Shown here: piece after piece, positions 52,491 to 61,368 of the stretch
Layout: each line of letters starts with the position of its first letter
How positions within the stretch are numbered: position 1 is the stretch's first letter
Source of the DNA: an uncultured Pseudoxanthomonas sp.
GTDB taxonomy: Bacteria > Pseudomonadota > Gammaproteobacteria > Xanthomonadales > Xanthomonadaceae
Assembly: GCA_946479745.1 (NCBI GenBank)
Contig: CAMLGZ010000017.1
Location: 1 to 64,000 of the forward strand
Length of the DNA: 64,000 bases
Reading direction: 5' to 3'
The notes under the pieces: generated by a model
The model's database searches: none
The model's input: only the letters and a program-made list of their open reading frames with translations
Told to the model about the DNA's origin: nothing
Translations under genes and position numbers: made by a program

Positions 52491-53432
52491 TCAAACCTTG
52501 GCGGGTTCTGGGGTGGCGGGAACGGCTTCGACCGGCGCAGTAGCGGGGGCCGCTTCCGTCGGCGCCGGCTCGGCGACAGGGGTCGGAGCGGCAGGCGCAG
52601 GAGCGGCCGGCTTGCGCGAAGCGATCCACTGCTTGAATTCTTCCTTCGACACCGCGCGCACCACGATCGGCATGAAGCCGTGGTCCTTGCCGCACAGTTC
52701 GGCGCACTGGCCGCGGTAGATGCCCGGGGTCTGGATGTCGGTCCAGGCCTCGTTGATGATTCCCGGAATGGCGTCCTGCTTCCAGCCCAGCGCCGGCACC
52801 CACCACGCGTGGATCACGTCGTCGGCGGTGATGACGAAACGGATCTTGGTGTTGACCGGCAGCACCAGCTGATTGTCGACATCGAGCAGGTAGTGCGGAT
52901 TAGCCGCAACGGTCGGCTTCGCGCCGCTCTGGCGGATGCGGTCCGATTCGTGGTCCAGGCGGCTGGTGAACTGCACGTTTTCGCCCAGGTACTCGTATTT
53001 CCACAGCCACTGCACGCCGGTGATCTTCACCGTCATTTCCGCATCGCGGGTGTCGTACATGGCGATCAGCTTGGCGGTGGCCGGCCAGGCCATCACGATC
53101 AGGATCACGATCGGGATCACCGTCCAGATGATTTCGGCCGTGGTGTTATGGCTGAACTGCGCGGCGACCGCGCCCTTGGAATGGCGGAACTTGAACATGG
53201 CGTAGGCCATGGCGCCGAACACGATGATGCCGATAACCACGCAGACGTACAGCGCGATCATGTGCGCGTCGTAGGCGTGCTGCGCGGACGTGGTGACGCC
53301 CTTGCCCATGTTGAGCTGCCAGGGTTTGGGATCGGCCGATTGCGCCCAGGCCAGCGCTGGCGCCAGCAACAATGCGCAGGCCGCACCCAGAAACCGCGTG
53401 ACCCGCTTGAAGAAACCTTTCGCTTGCGTCAT
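52491..53432 (-). CDS. coxB: Cytochrome c oxidase subunit II with Ala/Pro-rich tail
   Basis: Carries the CuA electron-entry site, 313 aa. Signal peptide about residues 1-30 (ends LAWAQSA), then two membrane helices (MIALYVCVVIGIIVFGAMAY and IIWTVIPIVILIVMAWPATA). The cupredoxin domain holds the CuA ligands: a His in DDVIHAWWVPALGWKQDAIP and YRGQCAELCGKDHGFMPIVV (two Cys, Glu, His, Met). Unlike subunits with a fused cytochrome c, this one ends in a 45-residue Ala/Pro/Glu-rich tail (PAPAAPTPVAEPAPTEAAPA). First structural gene of the oxidase set; DUF2244 precedes it by 18 bases on the same strand. Confidence 0.98.
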   Translation of the reverse strand: MTQAKGFFKRVTRFLGAACALLLAPALAWAQSADPKPWQLNMGKGVTTSAQHAYDAHMIALYVCVVIGIIVFGAMAYAMFKFRHSKGAVAAQFSHNTTAEIIWTVIPIVILIVMAWPATAKLIAMYDTRDAEMTVKITGVQWLWKYEYLGENVQFTSRLDHESDRIRQSGAKPTVAANPHYLLDVDNQLVLPVNTKIRFVITADDVIHAWWVPALGWKQDAIPGIINEAWTDIQTPGIYRGQCAELCGKDHGFMPIVVRAVSKEEFKQWIASRKPAAPAPAAPTPVAEPAPTEAAPATAPVEAVPATPEPAKV

Positions 53433-53450
53433 TGCCTAGACCCTTGTGCG

Positions 53451-53939
53451 TCATCGGTAGCGGCGTGCCGCCGCCAGTAAATCCTGCAACTGCCTTGCCA
53501 GTTCCCGGCGTTCGGCCGGTCCGAGGAAGTTGCCCACCTCGACCCGCCTGCCGCTGGAAACCAGCGAAATCCTTTCGCCTTCTTCTTCGATAAGCAGGCG
53601 CACCCAGTAGGGATGCGCCCGGAATATCGCCTGTGCCTCCGCCGCGGTTCCGGCGCTGCGGCTCACTTCCACCACCTCAGGATCGATGGAGATGCATTCG
53701 CCGCGCTCGCCGCTGCGCCACAACCAGCGCAGCGCCGCCGCCACGATCGCGCTATGCAGCAGCGCGAAAGCCGGCGCGAACACATTGCCGGCCAGCCAGC
53801 CCGCGCTGGCCACCAACCACATCGCTCCGGCCAGCACTGCGAACAGCGCCCTGAACTGAGGGGCCGTCAACGCCCGGGGCGGTCGCAGCCTGAGCCGCGC
53901 GCCATGCCCAACCGGGAAAGACGGAACCACTTCGATCAT
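53451..53939 (-). CDS. DUF2244 domain membrane protein
   Basis: 162 aa from the ATG at 53939, chosen because it gives MIEVVPSFPVGHGARLRLRP, the usual start of the family; the frame is open 20 codons more. Two hydrophobic helices (ALFAVLAGAMWLVASAGWLA and FAPAFALLHSAIVAAALRWL) sit in the first half. The second half is a soluble domain with AHPYWVRLLIEEEGERISLV and GRRVEVGNFLGPAERRELAR, which is typical. It is regularly found just upstream of coxB in this group of bacteria, 18 bases away here, so a link with the oxidase is likely, though no activity is known. It is divergent from putA. Confidence 0.9.
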   Translation of the reverse strand: MIEVVPSFPVGHGARLRLRPPRALTAPQFRALFAVLAGAMWLVASAGWLAGNVFAPAFALLHSAIVAAALRWLWRSGERGECISIDPEVVEVSRSAGTAAEAQAIFRAHPYWVRLLIEEEGERISLVSSGRRVEVGNFLGPAERRELARQLQDLLAAARRYR

Positions 53940-54077
53940 GTCGCCACCCGCGCCGTAGCTGTCGCGGAAAACCGCTAAATGGTAGCTCCCGTGCCGCAAT
54001 GCGGCAAGCCGAAGGGGGTTCTCGCGGGTTCGCCACGCACTACACTAGGCGGCTCCGACACGCGCACTGCGGGCCCC

Positions 54078-57000
54078 ATGACCGCCATTCCCCAAGCCGC
54101 CAGCGGCCTCGCCGCCGACGCACCGATCCTCTCCGCCGAAATGCCGGGCGAACCGGCGCCTCTGCGCCGCGCCATCACGGCGGCGTGGATGCGCGACGAA
54201 ACTGAACATGTGCGCGAACTGCTTGAGCAGGCCCGCCTGCCCACCGAGGACCAGGCCAAAGCCCAGGCGCTGGCCGCCGACCTGGTGGGCCGGGTCCGCG
54301 CACGCGCGCAGGACCAGGGCGCCATCGAGGCCTTCATGCGCCAGTACGACCTGGGCAGCGAGGAAGGCGTACTGCTGATGTGCGTGGCCGAGGCGCTGCT
54401 GCGCATCCCCGACCAGGACACCGCCGACAAACTTATCCGCGACAAGCTGGGCGACGCGGACTGGAAGAAGCACATGGGCGAAAGCGACTCGCTGCTGGTC
54501 AACGCCTCCACCTGGGGCCTGATGCTGACCGGCAAGCTGGTCAGCCTGAACGACCTGACCCGCCACGACGTGCGCGGCGCCTTCAAGCGCCTGGTCGGCC
54601 GGGTGGGCGAGCCGGTGATCCGTCTGGCCGTGCGCCAGGCGATGCGCATCATGGGCCACCAGTTCGTGATGGGCCGGACCATCGCCGAGGCGCTGACCCG
54701 CAGCCGCAAGGGCGACAACGCCAACTACCGTTATTCGTTCGACATGCTGGGCGAAGGCGCGCTGACTTCGAAGGATGCGGCGCGTTATCTGGAGGCTTAT
54801 CGTCAAGCCATCCATGCGATCGGCAAGAGCGGTCCGTTCGCCGATGTCTTCGCCGCCCCGAGCATCTCGATCAAGCTGTCCGCCCTGCACCCGCGCTACG
54901 AACACGCCAAGCGCGCGCGCGTCATGGCCGAACTGGCCCCGGGCGTCCTGGAACTGGCGCAACTGGCCAAATCCTACGGCATCGGTTTCACCATCGACGC
55001 CGAGGAAGCCGATCGCCTGGAACTGTCGCTGGATCTGATCGAGGCGACCTTCTCGGACAAATCGCTGGATGGCTGGGAAGGCTACGGCCTGGCCGTGCAG
55101 GCTTATCAGAAACGCACGCCGTACGTGATCGACTTCCTCGCCGACCTGGCCCGCCGCGTCGGCCGGCGCATGCCGGTGCGCCTGGTCAAGGGCGCGTACT
55201 GGGACGCGGAAGTGAAGCGCGCGCAGGTGGAAGGCCATCCGGGCTATCCGGTGTTTACGCGCAAGCCGAATACCGATGTTTCTTACTTGGCGAATGCGCG
55301 AAGGATGTTTGCCAATATCGATGCTTTGTATCCGATGTTCGCTACGCATAACGCGCAGACGATTGCGGCGATCCGCAGCCTTTCCCTTCTCCCATCGGGA
55401 GAAGGTGCCCGTAGGGCGGATGAGGGCATGGATCGTCAGCCTGTAGCGAAACTTTCCGGACAAGTTATTCCCCCTCCCTCATCCGTCGCTTCGCGCCACC
55501 TTCTCCCGGAGGGAGAAGGGAAACCAAGCTTTGAATTCCAGAAACTCCACGGCATGGGCGATGACCTCTATGCCGAAGTGATTCCCGCCGACCGCCTGGG
55601 CGTGCCGTGCCGCGTATACGCGCCGGTAGGTTCGCACGAGGACCTGCTGCCCTACCTGGTGCGGCGCCTGCTGGAAAACGGCGCCAACTCCAGTTTCGTC
55701 AACCGCATCACCGACGAAAACGTGGCCATCGAAGACCTGATCCGCGACCCGGTGGAAACCGTGTCCGCGTTCGACTCCATCCCGCATCCGCGCATCCCGC
55801 TGCCGGTGCAACTTTTCCAGAACCAGGCGCCAAGCCTGAGCACCAACAGGAAGAATTCCATGGGCGCCAACCTCGCCAACGATCAGGATCTGCGCGCGCT
55901 CGCCGAACAGGTCAACGCCGCCTTCGCACAGGCCGGTCCGCACGGCTGGCGCGCTGCGCCGCTGGTGCCGGGCGCGGTGCTGTCCACGCGCGCGCTGCCG
56001 GTGACCAACCCCGCCGACCGCCGCCAGACCGTCGGCGAATGGCATGCTGCCGATGCCGCCATCGTCGAAAAAGCCCTGCAGAACGCGGTTGCCGCGCAAG
56101 CCGGCTGGGACCGCACGCCGGCCGCGGGACGCGCCACGATCCTGGAGCACGCCGCCTCGCTGCTGGAAGCGCGCATGCCCGAATACATCGCGCTGTGCGT
56201 GAAGGAAGCCGGCAAGACCATTCCCGACGGCGTGGCCGAAGTGCGCGAGGCGGTCGACTTCCTACGCTACTACGCTGCCCAGGCGCGCGCGCAGTTCGGC
56301 GCGCCCGAACGCTTGCCCGGCCCCACCGGCGAATCCAACGAACTGCAGCTGCACGGCCGCGGCGTGTTCGTATGCATCAGTCCGTGGAATTTTCCGCTGG
56401 CCATCTTCCTGGGCCAGGTCGCAGCCGCACTGGCCGCCGGCAACAGCGTGATCGCCAAGCCGGCAGAGCAGACCAACCTGATCGGCCATGCGGCGGTGAA
56501 GCTGCTGCACGAAGCCGGCGTGCCGGAGAACGTGGTCCAGTTCCTGCCCGGCGACGGTACCGTGGTCGGCGCGGCGCTGACCAAGGATCCGCGCGTGGCC
56601 GGCGTGGCCTTCACCGGCTCCACCGACACCGCGCGTGCCATCAACCGCGCCATGGCCGCACGCGACGCGGCTATTGGCGTGCTGATCGCCGAAACCGGCG
56701 GCCAGAACGCCTTCATCGCCGACTCCTCCGCGTTGCCGGAACAATTGGTCAAGGACGCCATCGGTTCGGCCTTCACCTCCGCTGGCCAGCGCTGTTCGGC
56801 CGCGCGCGTGCTGTTCGTACAGGAAGACATCGCTGACAAGGTGATCGGCATGCTGGCCGGCGCGATGGACGAATTGAAAGTCGGCGACCCCGGTTTGCTC
56901 TCCACCGACGTGGGCCCGGTGATCGACGCCGACGCCTTGCAGCTGCTGCAAGACCATGCCGCGCGCATGGACAAAGAAGCCAAGCCGATCCGGCGCGCGC

Positions 57001-57431
57001 ATACCGACGCCTCGGTCGCTCACGGCACCTACTTCGCGCCCGGCGCCTGGGAACTGCATTCGCTGGACCAGCTGCACAAGGAAGTCTTCGGCCCGGCCCT
57101 GCATGTGGTGCGCTGGAAAGGCGAGGAGCTGGACAAGGTCATCGATGCCATCAACGCCACCGGCTACGGCCTGACCCTGGGCGTGCATTCGCGCATCGAC
57201 GAGACCATCGACCGTATCGCCGCACGGGTGAACGTCGGCAACGTCTACGTCAACCGCAACCAGATCGGCGCGGTGGTCGGGGTGCAGCCGTTCGGCGGCC
57301 AAGGCCTTTCCGGTACCGGTCCCAAGGCCGGCGGCCCGCACTACCTGCCCCGTTTCGCTACCGAGAAGACGGTCACCGTGAACACCACCGCAGCCGGCGG
57401 CAACGCCTCGCTGCTGACCTTGGGCGATTGA
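54078..57431 (+). CDS. putA: Bifunctional proline dehydrogenase / P5C dehydrogenase PutA with an in-frame repeat insertion
   Basis: Oxidises proline to glutamate in two steps; 1117 aa from the ATG at 54078. No N-terminal ribbon-helix-helix domain is present, so it is not also a DNA-binding repressor like E. coli PutA. PRODH barrel: FSDKSLDGWEGYGLAVQAYQ, VRLVKGAYWDAEVKRAQVEG, MFATHNAQTIAAI, FEFQKLHGMGDDLYAEV, and LVRRLLENGANSSFVNRI with the substrate-binding Arg pair. P5CDH: CISPWNFPLAIFLGQVAAAL, IAETGGQNAFIADSSA (catalytic Glu) and FTSAGQRCSAARVLFVQ (catalytic Cys906). Between AAI (residue 432) and FEFQ (residue 485) lie about 50 residues, LSLLPSGEGARR to HLLPEGEGKPS, encoded by a palindromic element. 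Without them the length would be normal for the family. Confidence 0.95.
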   Translation: MTAIPQAASGLAADAPILSAEMPGEPAPLRRAITAAWMRDETEHVRELLEQARLPTEDQAKAQALAADLVGRVRARAQDQGAIEAFMRQYDLGSEEGVLLMCVAEALLRIPDQDTADKLIRDKLGDADWKKHMGESDSLLVNASTWGLMLTGKLVSLNDLTRHDVRGAFKRLVGRVGEPVIRLAVRQAMRIMGHQFVMGRTIAEALTRSRKGDNANYRYSFDMLGEGALTSKDAARYLEAYRQAIHAIGKSGPFADVFAAPSISIKLSALHPRYEHAKRARVMAELAPGVLELAQLAKSYGIGFTIDAEEADRLELSLDLIEATFSDKSLDGWEGYGLAVQAYQKRTPYVIDFLADLARRVGRRMPVRLVKGAYWDAEVKRAQVEGHPGYPVFTRKPNTDVSYLANARRMFANIDALYPMFATHNAQTIAAIRSLSLLPSGEGARRADEGMDRQPVAKLSGQVIPPPSSVASRHLLPEGEGKPSFEFQKLHGMGDDLYAEVIPADRLGVPCRVYAPVGSHEDLLPYLVRRLLENGANSSFVNRITDENVAIEDLIRDPVETVSAFDSIPHPRIPLPVQLFQNQAPSLSTNRKNSMGANLANDQDLRALAEQVNAAFAQAGPHGWRAAPLVPGAVLSTRALPVTNPADRRQTVGEWHAADAAIVEKALQNAVAAQAGWDRTPAAGRATILEHAASLLEARMPEYIALCVKEAGKTIPDGVAEVREAVDFLRYYAAQARAQFGAPERLPGPTGESNELQLHGRGVFVCISPWNFPLAIFLGQVAAALAAGNSVIAKPAEQTNLIGHAAVKLLHEAGVPENVVQFLPGDGTVVGAALTKDPRVAGVAFTGSTDTARAINRAMAARDAAIGVLIAETGGQNAFIADSSALPEQLVKDAIGSAFTSAGQRCSAARVLFVQEDIADKVIGMLAGAMDELKVGDPGLLSTDVGPVIDADALQLLQDHAARMDKEAKPIRRAHTDASVAHGTYFAPGAWELHSLDQLHKEVFGPALHVVRWKGEELDKVIDAINATGYGLTLGVHSRIDETIDRIAARVNVGNVYVNRNQIGAVVGVQPFGGQGLSGTGPKAGGPHYLPRFATEKTVTVNTTAAGGNASLLTLGD
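55384..55520. repeat. REP-like palindromic element inserted in frame within putA
   Basis: Terminal hairpins at 55384-55405 and 55499-55520 (CTTCTCCC..GGGAGAAG type) and an inner stem GGATGAGGG / CCCTCATCC. This is the same family as the intergenic copies at 16835-17019 and 48966-49172. It has no stop in the putA frame, where the two hairpins are read as LLPSGEG and LLPEGEG. Confidence 0.93.
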
Positions 57432-57531
57432 TCGGTCTGCGAACCTCTGCTTGGCCGCATTGGGCGGCTTGCGGCCCCATATCGGCCGCAGCACTGACGG
57501 TCAGCCATAACCGCCGATACTATCGGCGGCA

Positions 57532-58692
57532 ATGACCACGGACTTCTACAACCTGCTGCTGAGCGACTGCGGTCTGGCGGTCGTTCTGCTGGGCCTGTTC
57601 TGGTACCTGGAACGCATTTCGCGCGGTCTGCGCGGCATCGCCCTGTGGGGCGCGGCGCACCTGGTGTATTCGCTGGGCGCCGCGATGCTCGACGGCACCA
57701 CCCAGGAACTGGAACGTTCGGGCGAGTGGCATTCGGCGTACTGGACTGCCGGCATCGGCGGCCTTCTGGCCTGTGCGGGACTGGTGGGTCTGGCGTGGTC
57801 GATGATGCAGTTCGTGGGCCAGCGCCGGTTGCGCACCTACGAATGGGCGCTGATGCCGCTATGCCTGGGCCTGTCTTTGGCGGGTTGGTGGTTCTGGGGC
57901 ACGGTGGATGCGCAGGGCGCGGCCATGAGCGCCACCGAAGTGCTGGTGCTGGTGCTGGTGATCGCGCAGCTGCGCCATCTCAATACCGCGCCCGACCGCG
58001 TGCCCGCGCGCATCATGATGCTGGGCTGCGCCGTACTGCTGGCGTTGTACACGCGGGATCTGCTGCACGCGTTCACCGCCCAATACGGGCCGAACGACGC
58101 CTGGGTCAATCTGGATCTCTCGATCTGGTTCCTGCTCAATTTCTGCATGCTCATGCTGACCAGCTTCCGCGCCAGCGAATCGCTGCGGCTCAGCGCGCTG
58201 TTCGACCCGTTGACGGGCGCCCTCAACCGGCGCGGCCTGAGCAGCGAATTGCGCACGCACGTGGAAGCCGCGCCGGTCGGCAAGGGCCTGGCGGTGATCG
58301 TAATGGACCTGGACAACTTCAAAGTCATCAACGACGCGCACGGCCATGAAACCGGCGATGAAGTGCTGCAGGGCTTCTCCGACACAGTGCGCGCCTGCAT
58401 CCGCAACGACGATTTGTTCGCGCGGATCGGCGGGGAGGAATTCGTGGTGGTGCTGCCCGACAGCAGCGCCGAAAGCGCGCAACACATGGCCGAACGCATC
58501 CGCGCCGAAGTGGCGGCGCTGGAGTTCGCCGCGCACGATTCGTCGGAGAAGGTGAAAGTGACGGTCAGTGCGGGGGTAGGCGCATCCCGCGAACCGCAGG
58601 TGTTCCCGGCGCTGATGCGCATCGCCGATCAGGCGTTGTACGAAGCCAAGCGCTTGGGGCGCAACCAGGTGCAGGTGCGTCTGCATTCCTGA
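57532..58692 (+). CDS. Membrane-anchored GGDEF diguanylate cyclase
   Basis: Predicted cyclic-di-GMP synthase, 386 aa. The N-terminal half has about six or seven hydrophobic helices (for example CGLAVVLLGLFWYLERISRG and AEVLVLVLVIAQLRH-like segments near residue 140) forming an unassigned membrane sensor. The GGDEF domain begins FDPLTGALNRRGLSSELRTH, with DLDNFKVINDAHGHETGDEV for metal and nucleotide binding, and ARIGGEEFVVVLPDSS, a GGEEF active site. The RNDD five residues before it fits the R-x-x-D product-inhibition site. No EAL domain. It stands alone 100 bases after putA, so transcriptional linkage is unclear. Confidence 0.93.
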   Translation: MTTDFYNLLLSDCGLAVVLLGLFWYLERISRGLRGIALWGAAHLVYSLGAAMLDGTTQELERSGEWHSAYWTAGIGGLLACAGLVGLAWSMMQFVGQRRLRTYEWALMPLCLGLSLAGWWFWGTVDAQGAAMSATEVLVLVLVIAQLRHLNTAPDRVPARIMMLGCAVLLALYTRDLLHAFTAQYGPNDAWVNLDLSIWFLLNFCMLMLTSFRASESLRLSALFDPLTGALNRRGLSSELRTHVEAAPVGKGLAVIVMDLDNFKVINDAHGHETGDEVLQGFSDTVRACIRNDDLFARIGGEEFVVVLPDSSAESAQHMAERIRAEVAALEFAAHDSSEKVKVTVSAGVGASREPQVFPALMRIADQALYEAKRLGRNQVQVRLHS

Positions 58693-58754
58693 GAAATCGT
58701 CGGCAGAAATAAATGGCTATTCGGATTCCGGCATGAGATGCCGCCGTTGTTTTT

Positions 58755-58801
58755 CCTCTCCCCTTGTGGGAGAGGATGCCCGGAGGGCAGGAGAGGGGAG
58801 C
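58755..58801. repeat. REP-like half-element, CCTCTCCCCTTG type
   Basis: A hairpin (CCTCTCCCC..GGGAGAGG, 58755-58775) followed by ATGCCCGGAGGGCAGGAGAG. This has the same order of modules as the half-elements in the putA family, but no clear right half is seen. The 335-base gap around it (58693-59027) otherwise holds only the terminator at 58981-59006. Confidence 0.7.
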
Positions 58802-58980
58802 GTGAGCGCAGCGAGCGTGCTTTTTCGCTTCCGCTTCAAAGGTACCGAGTGCAGACCAGAAGATTAAAAGTCGACCCCTCCCCCAGCCCTCGGCCACCCT
58901 CTCAGCCTTGCACACCCATAGGGCGCCACAAGGAGGGATAAAATTGGCTGTAACAACCCGCACTGGATTCCGGAACATAA

Positions 58981-59006
58981 AAAAACCCCGCCGAAGCGGG
59001 GTTTTT
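58981..59006. terminator. Bidirectional terminator between the GGDEF gene and fadL
   Basis: Stem AAAAACCCCGC / GCGGGGTTTTT with a CGAA loop. The symmetrical A and T runs let it work for the FadL-family gene on the minus strand (stop 22 bases away) and for plus-strand transcripts. Confidence 0.94.
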
Positions 59007-59027
59007 CTTTTACCGGACAGACCGCGA

Positions 59028-60413
59028 TCAGAAGCGGTACTGCGCGGAGATGCCGTACAGGTCGGCGCCGCCGTCGTATTCGCCCACCAGGCGCGAACCG
59101 CTGGTGGACAGCAGGTCCACTTCCGGCGTATCGACCAGATCGATCTTGACGTAGCTGGCGCTCAGCTCGAAGTTCTCGGTCGCGTTCCAGGTCAGGCCCA
59201 GCGAGTACCACATGCGGTCCTGATCGGGCATGCGCGGAGTGCGGTACGGACGGCTGATCGGGGAGTCGTCGCGGGCCACGCCGGCACGGAAGGTGAACTT
59301 GTCGTTGAACGCGTATTCGCCACCGATGGAATAGAACCAGCTTTCCTTCCAGTTGTAGTTCTCGGCCGAATCGGGCTGCGCAGCGTTGTCGAAAGTGATG
59401 CGGATTTCCTTCAGCGAGGTCCAGTCGGTGCGCGAGGCTTCGGCCATCAGGGCCAGGCGTTCGCTGGCCTGCCAGGTGCCGCTGAAAGTGTCGATGGTGG
59501 GCGTGGTCAGCTTGGCGCCGGCGTCGCCGTCCAGGAACTGGCCCGGAGCGCCGACCGCCAACACGGGGACCACGTTGGCCGGCACGGTAAAGTCGCCGCT
59601 GCCTTCCAGCTCATGGTCGATTTCCGAACGGTGCGAGTAGCCGAACGACAGGTTGTCGGTCGGACGCCAGTTCATGCCGGCGATCCAGCCCAGGCCGTTG
59701 TTGGTGCCGTGGATCTTGACCATGCCGTCGTTCTTCTGCGGACCGTACGGGGCGCTAACCGGGTTCGGGGTGATGCAGGCGGCGATGTTGATGCGGCAGA
59801 TGGCCGAACCGAAGTCGATGGCGTTGGACAGGGTCACGTCCGCGCGCTCGTACACCAGGCCCAGGCCGACCGAGAACGAATCGCTCAGCTCGAGCGAGGC
59901 GGCAAGGGTCAGGTCGACCAGCTTCACGTCCGACTGCAGCGCGTGGTAACGGCCGACCCAGTCGTTGTCGTAATCGGTCTTCAGGCCGAACGGCGCGCTG
60001 ATCATTGCGCCCAAAGTGAGGTATTCGAAGTCGCCGCTCAGCGGCACGATGAACGAGGCGGCCGGCACGGCGGTCACGCCGCCGGCGTTGCCGCCATCGC
60101 CGCCGGTGAGCGGACGTGCGAGCGGGCTACCGGCCGCAGCGGTGCCGCCACCGGTGAATTCGAACGACAGATCGATGGCGGTGACGTCGGCCTGCACCGT
60201 CTTTTCGGTGAAGGTGGACATGACGGCGGGGTTGTTGACCACGACCGAGGCGTCGCCCTTGGCCGATGCCGAACCGGCCATGGCACGGCCCTGCGCCTTG
60301 ACGCTGTTTTCTTTCAGCTGGAAAGCCGAGGCCTGGGCCTGGCCACACGCGAGGGCGCCGGCGATGCCGAGGGCCAATGCTGAGATGCGGATTGCTTTGC
60401 TTGCGAATTCCAT
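59028..60413 (-). CDS. FadL/OMPP1/TodX family outer-membrane transporter
   Basis: Beta-barrel porin for long-chain fatty acids or aromatic hydrocarbons, 461 aa. Signal peptide ends QAQASA (residue 29). The mature N terminus AFQLKENSVKAQGRAMAGSA corresponds to the FadL hatch region, followed by SVVVNNPAVMSTFTEKTVQA with the family Asn-Pro-Ala. The barrel includes APFGLKTDYDNDWVGRYHAL and GMNWRPTDNLSFGYSHRSEI and ends in the aromatic ADLYGISAQYRF. A possible disulfide loop lies in ICRINIAACITPN. Two adjacent inverted repeats lie upstream (60509-60544). The actual substrate is not shown by neighbours; rhomboid is divergent to it. Confidence 0.94.
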   Translation of the reverse strand: MEFASKAIRISALALGIAGALACGQAQASAFQLKENSVKAQGRAMAGSASAKGDASVVVNNPAVMSTFTEKTVQADVTAIDLSFEFTGGGTAAAGSPLARPLTGGDGGNAGGVTAVPAASFIVPLSGDFEYLTLGAMISAPFGLKTDYDNDWVGRYHALQSDVKLVDLTLAASLELSDSFSVGLGLVYERADVTLSNAIDFGSAICRINIAACITPNPVSAPYGPQKNDGMVKIHGTNNGLGWIAGMNWRPTDNLSFGYSHRSEIDHELEGSGDFTVPANVVPVLAVGAPGQFLDGDAGAKLTTPTIDTFSGTWQASERLALMAEASRTDWTSLKEIRITFDNAAQPDSAENYNWKESWFYSIGGEYAFNDKFTFRAGVARDDSPISRPYRTPRMPDQDRMWYSLGLTWNATENFELSASYVKIDLVDTPEVDLLSTSGSRLVGEYDGGADLYGISAQYRF

Positions 60414-60508
60414 GGTGTCTCTGCTCCGGAAGGACGTGGGAAAAGTTCACTGCGCCGCTCAGAGGACGATGTTGCGCCCTGCGACCACGTGCCGGAATCC
60501 CCTCCCGA

Positions 60509-60544
60509 CATACGACGCCGTATGCAGTATACCTTCAGGGTATA
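60509..60544. promoter_or_regulatory. Two adjacent inverted repeats upstream of the FadL-family gene
   Basis: CATACG-ACGC-CGTATG (60509-60524) is followed by TATACC-TTCAG-GGTATA (60528-60544). They lie about 95-130 bases upstream of the start in the divergent gap with the rhomboid gene, where a fatty-acid-responsive repressor could bind. No regulator gene is adjacent. Confidence 0.5.
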
Positions 60545-60647
60545 ACCAAAAGCTAACAATCCCGGGTAGCGCCGGTTAGTCTTGGGTTCATCATTGTGAT
60601 GCAAGTCCCTGGCAGCGCTGGATTTACGGAACAGGTACATTTCCGCC

Positions 60648-61340
60648 ATGTTCGTCTCGCTCCCCTCGCGCAAGAAACCCTCCCTACGCTGGGCCACGCC
60701 TGCTCTGTTCGCGGCACTGTGGGTGGTCTTCCTGTGGGCCGCAACGCGGCCGGTGGCCGCGCACGACAGCCTGCTGCTGAATTGGGGGGCGCTGTCCGGC
60801 GGCCTGTCCACGCCCCAGGACTGGGTGGCCGCGGTGCGCGACGGCAGTGCTTTGCGCCTGTTCACTGCGTTGTTCCTGCATGCCGACTGGGCGCACCTGC
60901 TGGGCAATCTGGTGTTCCTGCTGATCTTCGGACTGCCCGCCGAACGCACCATGGGCCCGTGGCGGTTCCTGATTCTTTTTCTGCTGGGCGGAGCTTTCTC
61001 CAACCTGGCCGCCGTCCTGGCGATCGGCGCGCCGGACCGGGTGATCATCGGTGCCAGCGGTGCGGTGTCGGCGGTGATCGGCGCTTATCTGGCGCTGTTT
61101 CCGCGCGCCAAACTGGGGGTGGTGGTGCCGCTGGGCCTGTTCCTGGAGTTCGTGAAAGCGCCTGCTTCGTTGTTGATCGGAATCTGGGCGCTGCTGCAGG
61201 TGATCTTCGCCTACATCGGCCCCGCCTTCGGCGCTGTGGCATGGTCGGCGCACATCGCCGGCTTCCTGTTCGGCATCGTGTTCGCGTTGTTCGTGCGTGC
61301 GGCGATTGCGCGGCGATTGCGTAAGCGGCAGGGGTATTAA
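60648..61340 (+). CDS. Rhomboid family intramembrane serine protease
   Basis: Six-helix membrane protease of 230 aa that cuts transmembrane substrates. The catalytic dyad is visible: Ser137 in IIGASGAVSAVIGA (GxSG motif) and His202 in AWSAHIAGFLFG. The oxyanion-side pattern LFLHADWAHLLGNLVFLLIF contains His78, His83 and Asn87, as in active rhomboids, so it should be a true protease rather than an inactive relative. The N terminus is short and basic, the C terminus ends RRLRKRQGY. Substrates are unknown. It is divergent from the FadL-family gene and followed by a palindromic element. Confidence 0.95.
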   Translation: MFVSLPSRKKPSLRWATPALFAALWVVFLWAATRPVAAHDSLLLNWGALSGGLSTPQDWVAAVRDGSALRLFTALFLHADWAHLLGNLVFLLIFGLPAERTMGPWRFLILFLLGGAFSNLAAVLAIGAPDRVIIGASGAVSAVIGAYLALFPRAKLGVVVPLGLFLEFVKAPASLLIGIWALLQVIFAYIGPAFGAVAWSAHIAGFLFGIVFALFVRAAIARRLRKRQGY

Positions 61341-61368
61341 GAAAACAACTAAGAAAACAACTTTGAAT

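Noticed and set aside
54078..54200. PutA as a trifunctional DNA-binding autorepressor
   Set aside because: The N terminus lacks a ribbon-helix-helix domain and total length is about 200 residues too short for that type.
55379..55530. Frameshift or assembly error in putA
   Set aside because: The frame is continuous across the inserted element, and flanking motifs on both sides are in the same register. The insert matches a repeat family present elsewhere in the window, which is better explained by insertion.
58738..58941. A 67-codon ORF downstream of the GGDEF gene
   Set aside because: It is the translation of a REP-like half-element and low-complexity sequence (PCGRGCPEGRRGE), without a ribosome site or family.
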